From Gemmatimonadota bacterium (lineage in GTDB: Bacteria > Gemmatimonadota > Gemmatimonadetes > Gemmatimonadales > GWC2-71-9): a DNA stretch of 32,004 bases. The translations under genes were made by a program, and so were the position numbers. How positions within the stretch are numbered: position 1 is the first letter of the stretch; the number at the start of each line of letters is the position of its first letter. Below are positions 12,833 to 21,065 of this stretch, piece after piece. The notes under the pieces were generated by a model. That model saw only the letters and a program-made list of their open reading frames with translations, was not told the origin of the DNA and did not search any database. The DNA lies in NCBI GenBank assembly GCA_016794825.1, contig JAEUJH010000181.1, positions 1-32,004 on the forward strand. The letters run 5' to 3'.

Positions 12833-15286
12833 ATGGCTTTGCCCGGTTTCCTCCTGGACCACCTGGTCCGGGACACCCGCCTCGCGTTCCGCGCCTTTGC
12901 CAAGCATCCGGGATTCACCCTCACCGCCGCGGTCACCATCGGCCTCGGGATGGGGTTCAACACGACGCTGTTCACGGCCATGCACGCGATGTTTTTCCGA
13001 CCGCTGCCAGTGGTCGAGCCGGAGTCGCTCCGCAATCTCTACGTAGAGCCCACCGGCATGCGCGAGCGGGCGAGCTACGGGGCCTCGGCCTTCTCCACGT
13101 TCGAGGAGTACCGGCAGATTCGGGCGGAGACCCGGACCACGGACATCGCCGGCATCGCCCCGACCGAGGTCACGTGGCGCGGCGCCACCTCGCATTCGAT
13201 CCAGGCCCAGCTCGTCTCCGACAACCTGCTGCCCCTGATCGGCGCTCGGCCGGCCCTCGGTCGGTTCTTTTCGCGCGACGAGACCTCCGATCCCGGCTCG
13301 GCGGCGGTGGTGGTGCTGAGTCATCGATTCTGGCGTCAGCACCTCGGCGCCAATCCGGCGGTGATCGGCACGACCATCACGCTCAACCGGACGTCGTTCA
13401 CCGTCATCGGGGTGACGGACGAGGCGACCCGCGGCCCCCTGATGCAGGGCGCCGATCTCTGGATCCCGCTCACGATGCAGCGGATTACCCGACCAGGGGA
13501 GCCGCTCATCGACAGCCGGACCTCGGCCTGGATCCAGCTGTTTGCCCGGACCCGGCCCGGCTTCGATGACGGAGCCGCTCGTTCCGAACTCGCGGTCCTG
13601 GCTCACCGAGTCGTGGCCGCGGGCGACACGGCGGTCAGGACCGCGGTGAGCCTGGTACCAGCCAGCTTCCTCAACTTCCCCAAGATGCGGGAGGTCACGG
13701 TCCCCGTCCTGAGCCTGGTGTGGTTGGCCTTTGCGATGATCCTGATCGTGGCCTGCGCCAACGTGGCCAACATGCTGTTGGCCCGCGGCCTGTCCCGCCA
13801 CCGGGAGATCGCGGTCCGCCTGGCGATCGGCGCCGACCGCCGCCGCCTGCTCGGGCAGTTGCTGACCGAGAGCGCCTGGCTCGGCCTCCTGGGTGGCGCG
13901 ATCGGGCTCGGGTTGGCGCTGGGGGCCGGCCGAGTGGTGGCCGCGTTGATTCCGGCCGGCCTCAACCTCCAGTTCGACTTCACTCCCGATCAGACCGTGC
14001 TCGGCTTCGCCGCGCTGGTTTCCCTGGCCTCCGGCGTGGCCTTCGGCCTCCTCCCCGCCCTGCAGGCCACTCGGGTGGACCTCACGCCCGGCCTGCGGAC
14101 CGAGGGCAACCTGGCCGCCGGCCGGCCGCGCCTCCGGTTACAGAATCTGCTGGTCGGGGTCCAGGTGGCGGTGTGCGTCGTGCTGTTGGTCAACGCCGGC
14201 CTCGTGCTGCGGAGCTTTGGCCGGGCGCTGACCATGGACGTGGGCAAACCGCTCGATCATCTCGTCATCAGCCAGTTCGACCTCCGCCAGCAGCAGTACA
14301 CGGCCGAAAGCGCCCAGTCGTTCTTCCAGCAGCTGGCCGAACGGGTCAACGCGTCGCCCGCGGTGGTCGCGGCCGGGGCCAGCATCCTCGACCCCGAACT
14401 TGGCGACGCCAACAACGTCATCCGCCTCAGCGACTCGGCCGACGCGCCGCGGATCCAGGTGAGCTTCGACGAGGTCGGCGCGGGGTACTTCGATGCGGCT
14501 GGCCTTCGGATCCTGGCCGGACGGACGTTCTCCGACGCGGAGGTCCGACGCGCCGATCCGGTCGTGGTGGTCGACCAGCGGTTCGCGGATGAGCACTTCG
14601 GCGGACGGGCCGTCGGGCAGCGCCTGGCGCTGGGTGGGTCCGGTGGACGGGCGCACGAGATCATCGGCGTGGTCAACAGCACCCGACCGGTGGGGGTCGA
14701 TCGTCGCCCCCTCCCGACCTATTTCATCCCGATCGGCGGGCTGCGCTATCTCGAGGCCAAACTCTGGGTTCGATACCGGGGCGACGCCGCCCCCGTGATG
14801 GCGGCGATCAAGGCGGCCGCGGCCGAGATCGACCCGGAGGTGACGCCGGCGCTGGGCACCATCGAAGCCAACGTCCAGACGGCGCTCCTCCCGGTCAAGA
14901 TCGCCACCGGCGGCCTCAGCGCGCTTGGCGGCCTGGCGCTGGTCCTGGCCGGGATCGGTCTCTTCGGCGTGATCGCCTTTTCGGTCGGGCGACGGACCCG
15001 GGAGATCGCGATCCGGGTGGCGCTCGGCGCGGCTCCGCGGCGGGTGGTGGCCCTCCTGGTCCGTCAGGGGTTGAGCCCGGTACTCGTCGGCACCGGCATC
15101 GGGCTGGTCCTGGCCGTGGTGGGCGGTCATCTGATCCGGGCCATGCTCTACGGCCTGAGCCCGTTCGACCCGATCGCCATCGGCGGAGTGGTGCTGGCGG
15201 TTGGCCTGGCGTCGGCCCTCGCGTTCTGGATTCCGGCCCGCCGCGCCACGGCGGTCCAGCCCGGATCGGTCCTCCGCGGCGACTAG
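12833..15286 (+). CDS. Orphan ABC-type permease, MacB_PCD/FtsX (ADOP family)
   Basis: An 817-residue inner-membrane protein with two MacB-periplasmic-core plus FtsX modules. The first membrane helix is at about 27-50, followed by a periplasmic domain to about 285, a FtsX-type helix block (about 290-470) including ANVANMLLARGLSRHREIAVRLAIGA, then a second periplasmic region (about 475-690) and a second helix block to the C-terminal PARRATAVQPGSVLRG motif. This is the duplicated arrangement called ADOP (acidobacterial duplicated orphan permease). No ATP-binding subunit is nearby, as usual for the group. The ATG at 12833 is chosen because GGAG lies about 8 bases upstream; in-frame codons back to 12749 overlap the preceding gene. 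Substrate unknown. Confidence 0.92.
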   Translation: MALPGFLLDHLVRDTRLAFRAFAKHPGFTLTAAVTIGLGMGFNTTLFTAMHAMFFRPLPVVEPESLRNLYVEPTGMRERASYGASAFSTFEEYRQIRAETRTTDIAGIAPTEVTWRGATSHSIQAQLVSDNLLPLIGARPALGRFFSRDETSDPGSAAVVVLSHRFWRQHLGANPAVIGTTITLNRTSFTVIGVTDEATRGPLMQGADLWIPLTMQRITRPGEPLIDSRTSAWIQLFARTRPGFDDGAARSELAVLAHRVVAAGDTAVRTAVSLVPASFLNFPKMREVTVPVLSLVWLAFAMILIVACANVANMLLARGLSRHREIAVRLAIGADRRRLLGQLLTESAWLGLLGGAIGLGLALGAGRVVAALIPAGLNLQFDFTPDQTVLGFAALVSLASGVAFGLLPALQATRVDLTPGLRTEGNLAAGRPRLRLQNLLVGVQVAVCVVLLVNAGLVLRSFGRALTMDVGKPLDHLVISQFDLRQQQYTAESAQSFFQQLAERVNASPAVVAAGASILDPELGDANNVIRLSDSADAPRIQVSFDEVGAGYFDAAGLRILAGRTFSDAEVRRADPVVVVDQRFADEHFGGRAVGQRLALGGSGGRAHEIIGVVNSTRPVGVDRRPLPTYFIPIGGLRYLEAKLWVRYRGDAAPVMAAIKAAAAEIDPEVTPALGTIEANVQTALLPVKIATGGLSALGGLALVLAGIGLFGVIAFSVGRRTREIAIRVALGAAPRRVVALLVRQGLSPVLVGTGIGLVLAVVGGHLIRAMLYGLSPFDPIAIGGVVLAVGLASALAFWIPARRATAVQPGSVLRGD

Positions 15287-15292
15287 GGCCGG

Positions 15293-15308
15293 CGCCTCGT
15301 TGGAGGCG
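15293..15308 (+). terminator. Weak hairpin after the permease gene
   Basis: CGCCTC (15293-15298) and GAGGCG (15303-15308) form a 6-pair stem with a GTTG loop, starting 7 bases after the permease stop. No U-tract follows, so termination is uncertain. Confidence 0.3.
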
Positions 15309-15346
15309 GGCGGCGTCCCGCACCGCCGCGGCCGGCGCGTGGTAAC

Positions 15347-15362
15347 GTTTCAGGCGTGAAAC
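15347..15362. promoter_or_regulatory. Palindromic operator candidate upstream of DUF4097 gene
   Basis: GTTTCA (15347-15352) and TGAAAC (15357-15362) form an inverted repeat with a 4-base centre (GGCG). It lies about 35 bases upstream of a weak promoter candidate (TTCCAA 15374-15379, 18-base spacer, TATCGG 15398-15403). A dimeric repressor or activator could bind there; no regulator is identified. Confidence 0.3.
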
Positions 15363-15431
15363 CCGGGCCGCCGTTCCAACGATCCGCGGCGACCCGGTAT
15401 CGGACACGGGGTCTTCCCCTCGACGAGGAAC

Positions 15432-16304
15432 ATGATGCACCGCGCATTCGGATTGGCCGCGATGGCCACCCTGGCCGCCGGTTCGGCCGCCGCCCAGGAG
15501 ATCGTTGGCCGGAACCAGTCCACCTACTCCGTCACCCATCGCCTCGATCGCGGCGACTGGGTCCGGATCGCCACCCCCAACGGCACCGTCCGGATCATCG
15601 AAGGCCGCGGTACCGAGGCGTCCGTCGAGGCGGAGAAAGTGGTCCGGCGGGGGTCGGACGACGATGTGGGCTTCGTGGTCCGGCGTGGCGCCGGGGGCCT
15701 GACGGTGTGCGCGGTGTTCGACGATGCTGACGAGTGCGACGAGGAGGGCAACCATCGGAGCGGCGACCGGAGCGCGACCTGGTGGCGCGACCACCAGATC
15801 CGGATCAACTTCACGGTCACCGTCCCCGCCGGCACCCGGATCAAGGCCGGCAGCGGCAACGGCGACGTCTCGATCGCCGCCGCGGGCGCCGAGGTCATCG
15901 CGGCCAGCGGCAACGGTCGGATCACCGTCGAGGGCGCCGCCGGGCCGGTCGAAGCCTCCAGCGGCAACGGCGACATCCTGATTGCCACCTCGCAGGGACC
16001 GGTCAACGCCAGCTCGGGCAATGGTTCGATCGACGTCACCATGGATCGGCTGACCGGCTCGCCCGACATGGAGTTCACCACCGGCAACGGCCGGATTTCC
16101 GTGGCGGTCCCCGAGGGATTCGGCGCCGAGCTCTTTGCCAGCAGCGGCAACGGCCGGATCCACTCCGACTTCCCGATCCAGCAGCGCGGCCGGATCAACA
16201 AGTCCCGCGTCCGGGGCACCCTGGGCGATGGCGGCGGCCGGCTGACGATGACGTCCGGCAACGGGAGCCTCGAAGTCGTCCGGGGGCGCTCGTCCGGCCG
16301 GTAG
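15432..16304 (+). CDS. Exported DUF4097-family beta-repeat protein with SGNG turns
   Basis: A 290-residue protein with a signal peptide (about 1-21, AAA-QE). Residues about 138-285 consist of beta-rungs each turning at SGNG or TGNG: positions 141, 159, 177, 194, 217, 238 and 275. The first four spacings are 18, 18 and 17 residues, then 23, 21 and 37, so the regular rungs give way to looser ones. This pattern is typical of DUF4097 (putative adhesin, right-handed beta-solenoid). A variable acidic segment (about 95-120, with Cys93 and Cys102) precedes the repeats. Function unknown; surface or envelope structural role is an inference. GAGG precedes the ATG. An adjacent second ATG at 15435 is an alternative start. 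Confidence 0.85.
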   Translation: MMHRAFGLAAMATLAAGSAAAQEIVGRNQSTYSVTHRLDRGDWVRIATPNGTVRIIEGRGTEASVEAEKVVRRGSDDDVGFVVRRGAGGLTVCAVFDDADECDEEGNHRSGDRSATWWRDHQIRINFTVTVPAGTRIKAGSGNGDVSIAAAGAEVIAASGNGRITVEGAAGPVEASSGNGDILIATSQGPVNASSGNGSIDVTMDRLTGSPDMEFTTGNGRISVAVPEGFGAELFASSGNGRIHSDFPIQQRGRINKSRVRGTLGDGGGRLTMTSGNGSLEVVRGRSSGR

Positions 16305-16403
16305 CCCGCCGGGCCAGGGAGTGGCGGCGGCCTTCCCTGAAGGGGCCTTGCAAAACCGATCGCGCCCTTCTTCTCTCCAGCGGTCTCCAACGGAACGACT
16401 GTC

Positions 16404-17354
16404 ATGGCGGGCAAGAAGATCATCGTGGTCATCGGGGCGACCGGCGCCCAGGGCGGCGGCCTGGCGCGGGCCATCGCGGCGGACTCCCAGGGCGAGTTCA
16501 CCGCCCGGGCGGTTACCCGGAAACTGGATTCCGATCCGGCCCGGGCGCTGGCGGCGGCCGGGATCGAGGTGGTAGCGGCCGACGCGGACAACCCGGCCAC
16601 GCTCGACCAGGCCTTTGCGGGTGCTCACGGCGCGTTCTGTGTCACCAACTTCTGGGAACACTTCTCGGCCGAACGGGAACAGACGCAGGCCCGCAACCTG
16701 GCGCAGGCGGCCCAGCGGGCCGGCGTCCGGCACGTCGTCTGGTCGACCCTCGAGGACACCCGCAAATGGGTGCCCCTCGCCGACACCCGGATGCCGACCC
16801 TGCACGGGAAGTACAAGGTCCCCCACTTCGACTCCAAGGGCGAGGCCGACGAGTTCTTCCGGTCGCTCGGGGTCCCGACGACGTTCCTGCTGACGTCGTT
16901 CTACTGGGACAACTTCATCCACTTCGGCCTTGGTCCCAAGCGCGGGCCGGATGGCACGCTGGCCATCACCCTGCCCCTCGACGGCGCCAAGCTCCCCGGC
17001 ATCGCGGTGGCCGACATCGGGAAATGCGCCTACGGTGTCTTCAAGCGGGGATCCGAGCTGATCGGAAAGGCGGTCGGCATTGCCGGCGGGCACCCGACCG
17101 GGGCCGAGATGGCCGCCGGCCTGACCCGGGCGTTAGGCGAGACGGTCCGGTTCCAGAACGTCTCGCCCGAGGTGTACCGGGGCTTCGGCTTTCCGGGCGC
17201 CGACGACCTCGGCAACATGTTCCAGTTCAAGCGGGACTTCAACGACTATTACTGCGGCGCCCGCGACCTGGGCTTCAGCCGGTCGCTCAACCCCGAGCTC
17301 CAGTCGTACGACACCTGGCTCGACCGGAACAAGGACCGGATTCCGCGGGGGTGA
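16404..17354 (+). CDS. NmrA-like NAD(P)-binding protein
   Basis: A 316-residue cytoplasmic Rossmann-fold protein of the NmrA / atypical short-chain dehydrogenase group. The nucleotide-binding motif is GATGAQGGGL at 11-20; Arg35 and nearby residues in AVTRK suggest NADP preference. The rest matches the family pattern (AGIEVVAADADNPATLDQAFAG; HVVWSTLED; VADIGKCAYGVF). NmrA-type proteins sense the redox state of NAD(P) or act on quinone-like compounds; the catalytic Tyr-x-x-x-Lys is not clear here, so a sensor role is as likely as an enzyme. It is probably monocistronic, ending in a 14-pair terminator. The ribosome site before its ATG is weak. Confidence 0.88.
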   Translation: MAGKKIIVVIGATGAQGGGLARAIAADSQGEFTARAVTRKLDSDPARALAAAGIEVVAADADNPATLDQAFAGAHGAFCVTNFWEHFSAEREQTQARNLAQAAQRAGVRHVVWSTLEDTRKWVPLADTRMPTLHGKYKVPHFDSKGEADEFFRSLGVPTTFLLTSFYWDNFIHFGLGPKRGPDGTLAITLPLDGAKLPGIAVADIGKCAYGVFKRGSELIGKAVGIAGGHPTGAEMAAGLTRALGETVRFQNVSPEVYRGFGFPGADDLGNMFQFKRDFNDYYCGARDLGFSRSLNPELQSYDTWLDRNKDRIPRG

Positions 17355-17375
17355 CCCTCGCGAACCGGAGGTCGG

Positions 17376-17407
17376 GAGGGGCGGAGTGCCGGCGCACTCC
17401 GCCCCTC
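17376..17407. terminator. Bidirectional terminator between convergent genes
   Basis: A perfect 14-base inverted repeat (GAGGGGCGGAGTGC and GCACTCCGCCCCTC) around a CGGC loop lies between the NmrA stop (17354) and the DUF885 stop (17410). The stem ends two bases before the DUF885 stop codon and can end transcription from both sides. Confidence 0.85.
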
Positions 17408-17409
17408 GT

Positions 17410-19173
17410 TCATTTGCCGGCCTGAACCCGCTCGATCCAGCGGTCGACCATCCGTCCGACGACGGTCATCGGCAGGCCGCCGGTGTCGAGGATCAGGGCG
17501 TGGAACGCCCGGACGTCGAACCGGGGGCCCAGAGCGGCCTCGGCCTTGCGCCGAAGGCGCCAGAACTCCAGCGCGCCGACCTTGTAGCCCAGGGCCTGCG
17601 CCGGCATGTCGACCGAGTACCGGAGGGTCTCGGAGGCAATTTCCGATTCGGCCATCATGGTGTGGGCCCGCATGAAGGCCATCGCGCTGTCGCGCGACCA
17701 GCCGAGCAGGTTCATGCCCGGGTCGACGACCAGACGGGTGGTGAGGAACGCCTCGCTGATCAGGCGGCCGTAGGCGTCGTACGGATCCGAAAACAGCCCC
17801 AGCTCTTCGGCCAGCCCGGAGGCGTACTCGGCCCAGCCCTCCGCGTACGCGGTGGTGTTGAAATCGCGGCGCAGGGCGGGAAGGTCCTGGTTCTCGAGCG
17901 CCAGAGCAATCTGGAAGTGATGCCCGGGCACCAGCTCGTGATAGGCGATGTTGGCCACCGTGAAGAGACTTCGGTTGGCCAGGTTCGAGGCGTTGTAGAA
18001 GTAGATCCCCGCTGGCGACGACTGGCTCGGCGGCTGATAGAAGCCGTACGTCGACGCCGCCTCGAGCATCGGATTGAGGCGCCGGAACTCGGCCGGGGCC
18101 TTCGGCTCCCGGGAAAACAGCTTCGAGACGTGAGGCTTGATGGCCTCGTAGTACTTCTGGTACCGGGCCCCGACGTCTTCCGGGGTCTTGGCCAGGAAGC
18201 GCGGATCCCGACCCATGGCGGCCAGGAACTCCTTCCGGGTTCCCTTGAATCCGATGACCCCGAGGAGACTGTCCATCGACGCTTCCAACCGGGCCAGATG
18301 GGCCAGGCCGGTCTGCTGGATCTCCTCCGGCCGGAGGGAAAGGGTGACGCTCCTCGAGACCAGATAGCGGTAGTCGGCCTCCCCTCCCGGATACTGGCTC
18401 AGCCCGACGGTTTCCGGCGCGGCCTTGGCATAGTCGCCGCCCAGGAACTCGATCAGGCGGCTCAGGGCCGGATTGATGGCCTCGTCGACGGCCGCCGCGA
18501 CCTCGGCCTGGAACGGGGCCCGGACCGAGTCCGGCAGCGCGGCGAGCCTCGGTTCGGCGGGGGCGTAGGGGCTCTTGATCCCCGCGACCCGCAGACCGGT
18601 CAGGGTCCGGACGATCTGGGAAATTTCCGGCTTGGGCACCCGGATCCCGCGGTCCGCCCGGGCGGCAAGGCCGGTCCGGATCGTGTCGGTCAGCACACCG
18701 ATGTCACGCAGTCGGGCCAGGAACCGCGCCCGGCCTTCCGGCGAATCGAGCGGCATGTCCCGGCCGAGGAACAGCAACTCGTTCGTCAGCGGACCCTGGT
18801 AGGGCGTGATCGACTGGAACGAGAGCCAGTGATAGGTGGGGGCCTCGACGGTGCCCTGGAGCAGCCATTCCAGCACGTCGGCGCTGATCACCTCGGCATC
18901 CGACAGGCCATCGCGCGGCACGGTCGCGAGCGTGTCGAGGAGCGCCTTGGCGGTCCGGGCCATGGCCTCCGCCTCGGCCAAGGTCCCCAGGGGCAGCCGT
19001 TCGATCGGGCGCCCGTAGCGGAGTTGGGTGGCGACGCTGGCCCGGATCCCTTCCTCGTGGGCCGCGGTGAGCAGGCGGGTCAGGGTGGCGGACCCGTCGG
19101 TCCCGGGTTTGGGCGCGGCGGCTGAACAGCCGGCCAGGACGACGGCGATCGTCGCGAAAGTGGCGCGGTTCAC
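17410..19173 (-). CDS. DUF885-family lipoprotein, putative zinc metallopeptidase
   Basis: A 587-residue protein with a lipobox LAGC (Cys16), so it should be lipid-anchored in the envelope. The DUF885 signatures are a gluzincin-like HELVPGHH at 412-419 and EGWAEY at 445-450, which supply plausible zinc ligands and the catalytic Glu413. The length is usual for the family. Some members are described as carboxypeptidase- or dipeptidase-like; the substrate here is not known. The start is GTG (19171-19173): GGAG lies about 10 bases upstream and the lipoprotein signal begins there. A 15-codon reading frame (19217-19170, minus) overlaps this start as GTGA. A sigma70-like promoter lies at 19245-19273. 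Confidence 0.88.
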   Translation of the reverse strand: MNRATFATIAVVLAGCSAAAPKPGTDGSATLTRLLTAAHEEGIRASVATQLRYGRPIERLPLGTLAEAEAMARTAKALLDTLATVPRDGLSDAEVISADVLEWLLQGTVEAPTYHWLSFQSITPYQGPLTNELLFLGRDMPLDSPEGRARFLARLRDIGVLTDTIRTGLAARADRGIRVPKPEISQIVRTLTGLRVAGIKSPYAPAEPRLAALPDSVRAPFQAEVAAAVDEAINPALSRLIEFLGGDYAKAAPETVGLSQYPGGEADYRYLVSRSVTLSLRPEEIQQTGLAHLARLEASMDSLLGVIGFKGTRKEFLAAMGRDPRFLAKTPEDVGARYQKYYEAIKPHVSKLFSREPKAPAEFRRLNPMLEAASTYGFYQPPSQSSPAGIYFYNASNLANRSLFTVANIAYHELVPGHHFQIALALENQDLPALRRDFNTTAYAEGWAEYASGLAEELGLFSDPYDAYGRLISEAFLTTRLVVDPGMNLLGWSRDSAMAFMRAHTMMAESEIASETLRYSVDMPAQALGYKVGALEFWRLRRKAEAALGPRFDVRAFHALILDTGGLPMTVVGRMVDRWIERVQAGK

Positions 19174-19244
19174 GTGGTCGATGCTCCCGGACGGGCCTTC
19201 GGCGCGCGTCCGTTCATGAAAGCAGGGTGGCGGGGAACGGAACC

Positions 19245-19273
19245 AATAGACGATTTCAAACGACGCTGGTCAA
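19245..19273 (-). promoter_or_regulatory. Sigma70-like promoter of the DUF885 gene
   Basis: On the minus strand TTGACC (19273-19268, 5 of 6) and TCTATT (19250-19245, 4 of 6) have a 17-base spacer. The leader to the GTG start would be about 65 bases and would include a 15-codon upstream reading frame. Confidence 0.45.
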
Positions 19274-19299
19274 GTACAGCGCAATCGGCTCGGAAGGGC

Positions 19300-19305
19300 T
19301 AAGTT
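19300..19305 (+). promoter_or_regulatory. Weak -10 candidate for the desaturase gene
   Basis: TAAGTT lies about 63 bases before the TTG start at 19368. No convincing -35 at 16-18 bases was found, so this is tentative. Confidence 0.2.
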
Positions 19306-19367
19306 TGGTCTCCCCTCAGGTTCACCCCGACGCCGCGACCGGGCGCCGCCTTCTCGAGGTTGTCAGC

Positions 19368-20414
19368 TTGACCGATATGATCCGGGCCCCGGGAGCTTCC
19401 CGCGTGCCCGTCGCCAAGTCGCGTTGGGCCGCGGATCTGGCCCCGTATCAACACCCGAGGCTCGGCTCCGCCATCATCCAGTTGGCGACGACCCTGCTCC
19501 CCCTCGCCGCCCTGTTCTGGCTCATGTACCGGCTGCTCGACCAGTACCTGCTCGTCCTCCTGCTGGCCGTGCCGGCGGCGGGCCTCCTGGTCCGCACCTT
19601 CATCATCATGCACGACTGCGGCCATGGCTCGTTCTTCAAGTCCCGGCGGGCCAACGAGATCGTCGGATGGGTCACGGGCGTCCTCACCTTGACGCCGTTT
19701 GCCCAATGGCGGAAGGACCACGCCGTCCACCATGCCTCCGCGGGCGACCTCGACCGGCGCGGCCACGGCGACATCGAAACGATGACCGTGCGCGAGTACG
19801 CCGCGCTCGACGCCCGCCGGCGGCGCCGGTACCGGCTGGTTCGGAACCCCTTCGTCATGCTGGGCCTCGGCCCGATCTACCTGATGCTGAGCCAGCGCCG
19901 GCCACTCAAGGGCATCCCGCTCAACGACCTCCAGCATTTCAGCGTGTGGTCCACCAACGCGGCCATCGTGGCAATCGCCGCCGGCTTTTCATGGTGGATC
20001 GGGTTCGGGGCGTTCTTCGCGGTCTACTTCCCCGCCATCTTCCTTGCCGCCTCCGCCGGAATCGGTTTGTTCTACGCCCAGCATCAGTTCGAGGACACCT
20101 ACTGGCACCGGCACCAGGAATGGGACTACGCCACCGCGGCGATTCACGGCAGTTCCTACCTCAAGCTCCACCCTGTCCTCCAGTGGTTTACCGGCAACAT
20201 CGGCCTCCACCACGTTCACCATCTCGGCCCCAGGATCCCGAACTACAACCTGGAACGATGCCACGCCGAGAACGAGATGTTCCATGCCGCCACCGTGCTG
20301 ACCCTGGGCGAGGCGCTCCGGACCCTCCGCTTCAGCCTCTGGGACGAAGCCAACGGGCGGTTGATCCGGTTCGCCGATTTCGACGCGGACGAAAAGGCGG
20401 GCCGGCAGTTCTGA
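19368..20414 (+). CDS. Membrane fatty-acid desaturase
   Basis: A 348-residue integral membrane di-iron desaturase. All three histidine boxes are present: HDCGH (82-86), HAVHH (118-122) and HHVHH (281-285), with hydrophobic blocks at about 33-53, 58-80, 195-232 and near 162-175. It should introduce a double bond into acyl chains of membrane lipids; the family also includes delta-12/omega-6 acyl-lipid and carotenoid-modifying enzymes, so regiospecificity is unknown. Start: TTG at 19368 is preferred because GAGG lies 8 bases upstream; ATG at 19377 is a near alternative, and the long extension to 19227 crosses the intergenic region. A hairpin overlaps its stop codon. Confidence 0.9.
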   Translation: MTDMIRAPGASRVPVAKSRWAADLAPYQHPRLGSAIIQLATTLLPLAALFWLMYRLLDQYLLVLLLAVPAAGLLVRTFIIMHDCGHGSFFKSRRANEIVGWVTGVLTLTPFAQWRKDHAVHHASAGDLDRRGHGDIETMTVREYAALDARRRRRYRLVRNPFVMLGLGPIYLMLSQRRPLKGIPLNDLQHFSVWSTNAAIVAIAAGFSWWIGFGAFFAVYFPAIFLAASAGIGLFYAQHQFEDTYWHRHQEWDYATAAIHGSSYLKLHPVLQWFTGNIGLHHVHHLGPRIPNYNLERCHAENEMFHAATVLTLGEALRTLRFSLWDEANGRLIRFADFDADEKAGRQF

Positions 20415-20433
20415 TCCGCCGCGATCGGCGGAT
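20414..20433 (+). terminator. Hairpin overlapping the desaturase stop codon
   Basis: ATCCGCCG (20414-20421) and CGGCGGAT (20426-20433) form a perfect 8-pair stem with a CGAT loop, beginning at the last base of the desaturase stop codon. No U-tract follows, so it may be an attenuator between desaturase and the next gene. Confidence 0.45.
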
Positions 20434-20500
20434 GGTGACGAAACGGGCCTGGCCGAGGTATTCGAGGACACCACCCCATCGACCAGCTTTCGGAGGCCCC

Positions 20501-21061
20501 TTGTTCCGGACAGCGTTCTGCGTGGCGGCCAGCCTGGCGGCGGCCGCGCCGGCCACCGCCCAACTCAGGGTTGCCCCGTTCGTCGGCGTCGGCTTGACCG
20601 GGATCCGAGCCGTTCAGCACGGCTACCAGGATGTCAGTCAGTTCGGCTGGGTGTCCGCGTTGGGGCTTTCGGCGGGCCTCGTTGCGGAGGGAACCGGACC
20701 GCTTGCCGCCGAGGTGTCCCTGGAGCACGCCCGGTCGGGCCAGACGATGACTTTCGACGCCAACCTCCTTCCGACCGGCCGGTTCGAGACCACGGCGCGC
20801 ACCACGATGGTCAGCGCCGCCGCGCTGATCGGCCGATCCAGTGCGGCGGTCCGATGGCGGGCCGGGTTCGGGATTGCCCGCCAGGACGGAATGGCGGCGT
20901 TGGCGCCTACGACCCGGCTGGGCATAAGAACCGGAGCGGTGATCGTCCCGCTGCGGATCGGTCCAGTCCGGGCGGGGTTCGATCTGGCCGTGACTCGGTT
21001 CTTTTCCTCCGACCCCGGATTCGGCTGGACGATCGCGCCGGCGGTTCGGGTCGGATTCTGA
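20501..21061 (+). CDS. Small exported outer-membrane-like beta protein
   Basis: A 186-residue protein with a signal peptide (about 1-20, ATA-QL) and alternating hydrophobic strands ending in a C-terminal Phe (AVRVGF), a pattern of small outer-membrane beta-barrels. Strands such as LRVAPFVGVGLTGI, AGVIVPLRIGPVRAGFDLAVTR-like segments and FGWTIAPAV support this; no family name can be given. The TTG at 20501 is preferred because GGAGG lies 4 bases before it and a compact signal peptide follows; an ATG at 20432 would add 23 residues ahead of the signal. It follows the desaturase by 86 bases, with a weak promoter candidate (GTGACG 20435-20440, TATTCG 20459-20464). It ends 4 bases from the convergent hydrolase stop. 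Confidence 0.65.
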   Translation: MFRTAFCVAASLAAAAPATAQLRVAPFVGVGLTGIRAVQHGYQDVSQFGWVSALGLSAGLVAEGTGPLAAEVSLEHARSGQTMTFDANLLPTGRFETTARTTMVSAAALIGRSSAAVRWRAGFGIARQDGMAALAPTTRLGIRTGAVIVPLRIGPVRAGFDLAVTRFFSSDPGFGWTIAPAVRVGF

Positions 21062-21065
21062 CGGG

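Noticed and set aside
15840-16290. Repetitive DNA within the DUF4097 gene as a possible CRISPR or tandem repeat array
   Set aside because: The repeats are in-frame coding for SGNG turns with varied sequence between them, not identical repeats with unique spacers.
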